Notes under the pieces: generated by a model
Told to the model about the DNA's origin: nothing
The model's database searches: none
What the model saw: the letters and a program-made list of their open reading frames with translations, nothing else
Translations under genes and position numbers: made by a program
Shown: piece after piece, positions 60,490-64,000 of the stretch
Numbering within the stretch: position 1 is the stretch's first letter
Layout: each line of letters starts with the position of its first letter
Assembly: GCF_038397785.1 (NCBI RefSeq)
Contig: NZ_CP151642.1
Span: 1,612,001 to 1,676,000, forward strand
Direction: 5' to 3'
From: Salinibacterium sp. TMP30
Lineage (GTDB): Bacteria > Actinomycetota > Actinomycetes > Actinomycetales > Microbacteriaceae
Length of the DNA stretch: 64,000 nt

Positions 60490-61407
60490 TTACAGCTCGA
60501 GAACGATCTTTCCGCGCGAATGACCCTCCATGAGCTTCGCGTAAGCAGCGGAGACCTCTTCGATCGGAAATACCGCCTCAATCGGAACCTGCACCGTTCC
60601 CGCAGCGACCAGCGCGGAGAGCGCGGCCAGATCGTCGGCAGTGGCACCAGCAGCGCCCACACCCGTGGTGCCGTACTCATCGACAGCGGCATAGTCGGCG
60701 ATCGTGTTAATGCGGTCAGCCGGAGCGCCGAGCGCAAGCGCAGCATCCACTGTTTCGCGCCCGTTATTGTCGAGCGCTGCGGTCACGCCTTCAGGGCTTA
60801 TCTCGAGAATTCGCTCAACCATGCCCTCGCCGTAGGCCACCGGGTGGATGCCAAGAGACCGCAAAAATTCATGATTCGATTCACTGGCGGAGCCAATTAC
60901 TTTTGCGCCCTTCAGCTTGGCAAGCTGCGCGGCGATCACGCCAACACCGCCGGCTGCGGCGCTGACAAGCACGGTATCCGCTGATGTAAGAGAAATGCTT
61001 TCGACGCTCGCCCAGGCAGTGCGTCCGACGATATCGAGGGCACCTGCCTGCTCCCAACTGAGGGCCGCAGGTTTGCGGACCAGCTTAGCTGCGGGAACAA
61101 CAACGTAGTCGGCTTGAGCGCTGAAACCTTTGCCACCGAGCACTTCGTCTCCGACCGACCACCCGGTGACGCCATCACCGAGTTCGTCAACAACACCAGC
61201 GAAGTCATTGCCGTTGCCGCTAGGAAACGACACGCTCTGAGGAGTCGAAGTGGCGGCGCCGCGAAAAACTTTGGCGTCAAAAGGGTTGATGCCGGCAAAC
61301 TTCACCCGCACTCGCACTTCGCCAGCACCCGCATGGGGTTCAGGAACTTCGGAAATTGTGAGCACTTCGGGCCCACCGAGCTGAGAGTACGTAACGCGAC
61401 GAAACAT
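60490..61407 (-). CDS. Quinone-oxidoreductase-like zinc-independent MDR protein
   Basis: 305 residues of the medium-chain dehydrogenase/reductase family. GroES-like N-terminus (GEVRVRVKFAGINPFDAKVFRG) and NADPH-binding AAAGGVGVIAAQLAKLKGAKV. The Cys/His zinc ligands of true alcohol dehydrogenases are missing, so it is a quinone- or enone-reductase type. It ends VPIEAVFPIEEVSAAYAKLMEG, the family hallmark. Probably a detoxifying reductase; substrate unknown. Confidence 0.88.
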   Translation of the reverse strand: MFRRVTYSQLGGPEVLTISEVPEPHAGAGEVRVRVKFAGINPFDAKVFRGAATSTPQSVSFPSGNGNDFAGVVDELGDGVTGWSVGDEVLGGKGFSAQADYVVVPAAKLVRKPAALSWEQAGALDIVGRTAWASVESISLTSADTVLVSAAAGGVGVIAAQLAKLKGAKVIGSASESNHEFLRSLGIHPVAYGEGMVERILEISPEGVTAALDNNGRETVDAALALGAPADRINTIADYAAVDEYGTTGVGAAGATADDLAALSALVAAGTVQVPIEAVFPIEEVSAAYAKLMEGHSRGKIVLEL

Positions 61408-61507
61408 ATACCGAGCCTAATGGGTGCGTCGTTCTTGCACATAAGCGTGCCTTAACTGGAAGAATGGAAACAACGTACACCGATTAACCGCACCGGTTGG
61501 GACTATT

Positions 61508-62110
61508 ATGACCTCGTCTAACAGCACTAATTTCAGAACCAGCTCGGCGGAAGACGTTCTGCCACGACTGCTGCGCGCACACCGCGGGGACCTCATGGCC
61601 GTCGCTGTGATCGGACTAGTCTTGGGCGTCATCGGGGTGCTGTTCCCTGGAGCGACACTGCTGACGGTGGCGGTGCTCTTCGGCATCTACCTCATTGCCT
61701 CTGGCATGTACCGCTTCATGGCCGCGTTCGTCGCCAACGACCTCGACTCCCCGATGCGCTGGGTTACCGGTGTACTCGGACTTCTCATCGTGGTTGCCGG
61801 CATCCTGTGCCTCGCAAACCCTTTCAACGCCCTTGGCGCTCTGGCCTTCGTCATCGGAGCCGGATGGATTCTCGAAGGACTCATCGACCTCATCGGAGGT
61901 GTTCGGGGAACCATTCACCCTCGCTGGTTCGGTTGGCTCAGCGGAATCGTTGCGATTGCCGCCGGAGTAGCTATGTTCGTGCTTCCCGCCGCTGGCCTCT
62001 TTTCGCTTGTGGCGATTGGCGCCATCCTGATGATCGCCGTGAGCGTCACCACGCTGCTGACACTCCCCCGCCGCGTCAAAAAGAACTCGGCAGCGGCGCC
62101 CACCGGATAA
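61508..62110 (+). CDS. HdeD/DUF308-family membrane protein
   Basis: 200 residues with six membrane segments arranged as three DUF308 pairs, including LLTVAVLFGIYLIASGMYRFM and GWILEGLIDLIGGVRGTI. E. coli HdeD protects at high cell density in acid; in actinobacteria the role is unknown. A Ser/Thr-rich N-terminus precedes TM1. Convergent with rpsO across a strong bidirectional terminator. Confidence 0.85.
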   Translation: MTSSNSTNFRTSSAEDVLPRLLRAHRGDLMAVAVIGLVLGVIGVLFPGATLLTVAVLFGIYLIASGMYRFMAAFVANDLDSPMRWVTGVLGLLIVVAGILCLANPFNALGALAFVIGAGWILEGLIDLIGGVRGTIHPRWFGWLSGIVAIAAGVAMFVLPAAGLFSLVAIGAILMIAVSVTTLLTLPRRVKKNSAAAPTG

Positions 62111-62160
62111 AACACCCGACCGCACGGGAACGTGCCGGGCCCGTTCTACTCTCGCAACAA

Positions 62161-62195
62161 CAAAGGCCGCCATCGCGAAGCGATGGCGGCCTTTG
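62161..62195. terminator. Bidirectional terminator between HdeD gene and rpsO
   Basis: 16-bp perfect stem (left arm 62161-62176, right arm 62180-62195) with a GAA loop. Left arm CAAAGGCCGCCATCGC ends the HdeD gene transcript with CCTTTG, and the other strand ends rpsO with TTTG plus TTGTTG. The strongest terminator seen in the window. Confidence 0.9.
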
Positions 62196-62213
62196 GCAAG
62201 TGTGACGAATCGA

Positions 62214-62483
62214 CTAGCGACGCAGTCCCAGCTTCTCGATCAGCGTGCGGTAACGCGTGATGTCGATGTTCTGGAGGTAACCCAGCAGACGACGACGCTG
62301 ACCAACAAGAAGAAGCAGTCCACGACGTGAGTGGTGGTCGTGCTTGTGCATCTTGAGGTGCTCCGTGAGGTCGAAGATGCGACGAGTCATCATCGCGATC
62401 TGGACCTCGGGGGATCCCGTGTCACCTGGGTGAGTTGCGTATTCTTCGATGATCGCCTTCTTGATACTTGCTTCAAGTGCCAT
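62214..62483 (-). CDS. rpsO: 30S ribosomal protein S15
   Basis: 89 residues, [32 protein letters not shown]..., with the 16S-binding [19 protein letters not shown] core (outlined). A primary binder of the 16S central domain. In most bacteria rpsO is directly followed by pnp; here about 8.5 kb of accessory genes separate them. In E. coli S15 represses itself through a leader pseudoknot; none was assigned here. Confidence 0.97.
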   Translation of the reverse strand: MALEASIKKAIIEEYATHPGDTGSPEVQIAMMTRRIFDLTEHLKMHKHDHHSRRGLLLLVGQRRRLLGYLQNIDITRYRTLIEKLGLRR

Positions 62484-62637
62484 AAGGTAATCCCCTCTCT
62501 AGTCGTTGCGCGGTGCCCATAGCTGAATGCGTGAGCTCTCTTTATCCGCGGCCGTTAGACGGCAACCTTGAGATTCTAGCAGAATAGGGCGCCACGCAGG
62601 ACTACAGCTAGGACCACGGCCAGAACTACAATCACAG

Positions 62638-63483
62638 CTAACCGGAGAACACTCCAGCGATCGCGGGAGCTACAAGCACCAGCACGGTGACTGTAGCCGC
62701 GATCGCAGCCGTGCCGCCCGCAACAACCCACAAGCGGTATCGCTGGCGCGCAGCATCCACTTCCGTACGAAGTCGTTCGAAACGCGCGGTGAGCCGCACG
62801 CTCGCACTTCCAGCGGCCGGTTGCCCGTGCCACGATTCGAGCCGACCAGCAACAGCAACAAGCGCATTCACTTCCGCCGCCGAGTACACGGTTGGTTCAT
62901 AAAGAAGCCACCGCACAAGTTCACCGAGCTGGAGAACCGGAACAGGCGCGCGCATACGGCCGTAGATGACGCCCGAGGCTCCGACAAATACGACAAGCGG
63001 ACGCACCGTTATCGATGCAGCTCCGAGGTTTGCCAAGGCCGCCGTCATCCGCTCTGCACCAACCATCGCATCGCGAACATAGGCAACTCGGCGCCCATTC
63101 ACCATAACCATTCGCCCGGCTGTCACGATTCGTGAGTGCGCGTGCAATCTGCCGCACACCAAGAAAGCTCCCGATGGCCCCAGCACGAGATGATCAGCTG
63201 AGACGTGATCGTTGGCGCTGAGCGTCGAGTGGGCCACCATCCAATCGGGGCCGAGAGCCGAGAGCGCAACGGCAGTCTCCAACTCGCCGAGGGCTGCGGA
63301 ATAGAACTCACCGGCCGATGCAGAAAGCGGGTTTACGCCAAAAATTCGTGCCAACCGTCCGTGCGGCTCATGCACAGCCTGTTCCCGCAGGCAAGCGGCC
63401 ATGGCCGAGCCAAAACCGGATTCTGACCCGGTGCCAGCTCCCGAGACCGTTTCGGCACTCTCAACACGCTCACTACCACTCAC
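62638..63483 (-). CDS. NERD-like membrane protein
   Basis: 281 residues. N-terminal acidic/Ser stretch, then a NERD-type segment (LGELETAVALSALGPDWMVAHST, ADHLVLGPSGAFLV) and a C-terminal membrane helix (YRLWVVAGGTAAIAATVTVLVLVAPAIAGVF, outlined). The position where NERD nucleases have an (E/D)xK motif reads CGRLH, so nuclease activity is doubtful. It lies beside the CvpA-like gene in divergent orientation. Confidence 0.65.
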   Translation of the reverse strand: MSGSERVESAETVSGAGTGSESGFGSAMAACLREQAVHEPHGRLARIFGVNPLSASAGEFYSAALGELETAVALSALGPDWMVAHSTLSANDHVSADHLVLGPSGAFLVCGRLHAHSRIVTAGRMVMVNGRRVAYVRDAMVGAERMTAALANLGAASITVRPLVVFVGASGVIYGRMRAPVPVLQLGELVRWLLYEPTVYSAAEVNALVAVAGRLESWHGQPAAGSASVRLTARFERLRTEVDAARQRYRLWVVAGGTAAIAATVTVLVLVAPAIAGVFSG

Positions 63484-63577
63484 TAAATTCCCCCACCTGC
63501 CTCACGCAGAGATTATCTCGGTTTCTCGGTTCCCCCAACTCGTCACTGTGAATCTCAGAGCGGTTTAGGGTTATGGA

Positions 63578-64000
63578 GTGAACGTTGCCCCGCTGCTCGA
63601 CCTGCTGCTCATTGCGCTGCTGCTCGGGTACGTGGCGTACGGCATCATCGTGGGACTCACGAGAAGCGCATTCGTCATCGGCGGAATCGTCGCTGGTGTC
63701 GTTGCAGCAGTACTTGTAGCACCGGCGATATCAAGCGCTATTCCGTCACCACAGGCTCGCGCGATAGTCACGATCGGCGCGGTGATCGGCCTCATCGCAA
63801 TTGGCCACGCGATTGGCCACGCGATCGCCAAAGCCCTTCGCGAAGAGTTCGAAACCAGCAGACTTCGGGTCATCGATCGCGCCGCCGGCGGCATTGTCAT
63901 CGGTGTGATCGCCGCACTCGTAGTGTCGACCGTGAGTTTCAGCGTCGCGCAGCTCGGTTCCCCGCTACTCTCACGAACAATTGCCGGTTCCGCCGTCGTC
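63578..64000 (+). CDS. CvpA/MarP-type membrane protein (3' end outside the window)
   Basis: 141 residues visible from GTG 63578 (AGGG about 8 bases upstream). Four hydrophobic segments: LLLIALLLGYVAYGIIVGL, SAFVIGGIVAGVVAAVLVA, IVTIGAVIGLIAIGHAIGHAI and AAGGIVIGVIAALVVSTVSF, the CvpA family pattern. In actinobacteria the same membrane part opens MarP serine proteases, whose protease domain would lie beyond the right edge. So this is either a MarP or a plain CvpA protein. Confidence 0.8.
   Translation, partial: MNVAPLLDLLLIALLLGYVAYGIIVGLTRSAFVIGGIVAGVVAAVLVAPAISSAIPSPQARAIVTIGAVIGLIAIGHAIGHAIAKALREEFETSRLRVIDRAAGGIVIGVIAALVVSTVSFSVAQLGSPLLSRTIAGSAVV

Overview
The window is a dense, moderately GC-rich bacterial chromosome segment with the gene order and protein families of the Actinobacteria, most likely a Microbacteriaceae member near Salinibacterium, Rhodoglobus or Cryobacterium. 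The family assignment is inference from synteny (ftsK-pgsA-pncC-clgR-DUF3046-recA-recX-miaB-miaA-dapF, lexA beside a LysM gene, hisC-B-H-priA with sseB and DUF1844), not from a search. No rRNA, tRNA, CRISPR, prophage or insertion sequence was recognised. Most of the first 42 kb is read leftwards in long operons with 1-4 base overlaps.

Layout: 1-7.5 kb is an arginine operon argC-J-B-D-F-G-H (argH cut by the edge, no argR inside) with a possible 22-codon leader ORF before argC. 7.7-11.2 kb is pheS-pheT, preceded by a gluABCD-type amino acid ABC transporter (11.2-14.6 kb). 14.7-17.4 kb holds an rRNA methyltransferase, infC-rpmI-rplT (infC apparently starting at AUC) and DUF1844. 17.5-21.5 kb holds sseB and hisC-B-H-priA. 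21.6-24.4 kb is the SOS hub: lexA, a divergent LysM membrane protein of the ChiZ/YneA type, and hflX. 24.5-35.5 kb is the conserved block from an RsmC-like methyltransferase through dapF, miaA, miaB, recX, recA (with a perfect SOS box), DUF3046, clgR, pncC and pgsA to ftsK. 35.6-38.7 kb is a MacB-like export trio. 38.8-45.5 kb holds RNase J, dapA, folA and thyA, then an OsmC protein, an SDR epimerase, a small membrane protein and dapB.

45.6-64 kb is more variable. Conserved genes (M16 peptidase, pnp, rpsO) are separated by accessory genes: GNAT, a histidine phosphatase, TetR, an aldo/keto reductase, a PEBP protein, a small membrane protein, an LLM flavin oxidoreductase with a divergent PucR/CdaR-like regulator, a DUF4397 surface protein with sortase, ECF sigma and anti-sigma, a BenE-like transporter, a quinone-oxidoreductase-like protein and an HdeD-like protein. 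This part holds the most unusual non-coding structure: a run of palindromes before tetR, 15-bp tandem repeats after it, an eleven-copy 14-bp tandem repeat overlapping a stop codon, and a perfect 32-bp palindrome between the LLM gene and its divergent regulator.

Functionally the window joins amino acid supply (Arg, His, Lys/diaminopimelate, Glu uptake), DNA damage response (LexA, RecA, RecX, LysM divisome factor), translation (IF3, L20, L35, S15, PheRS, MiaA/MiaB, HflX) and RNA turnover (RNase J, PNPase). I see no clearly new multi-gene system. The best leads are regulatory: the argC leader ORF, the AUC start of infC, the palindromes, and a sortase that seems to lack its catalytic arginine.
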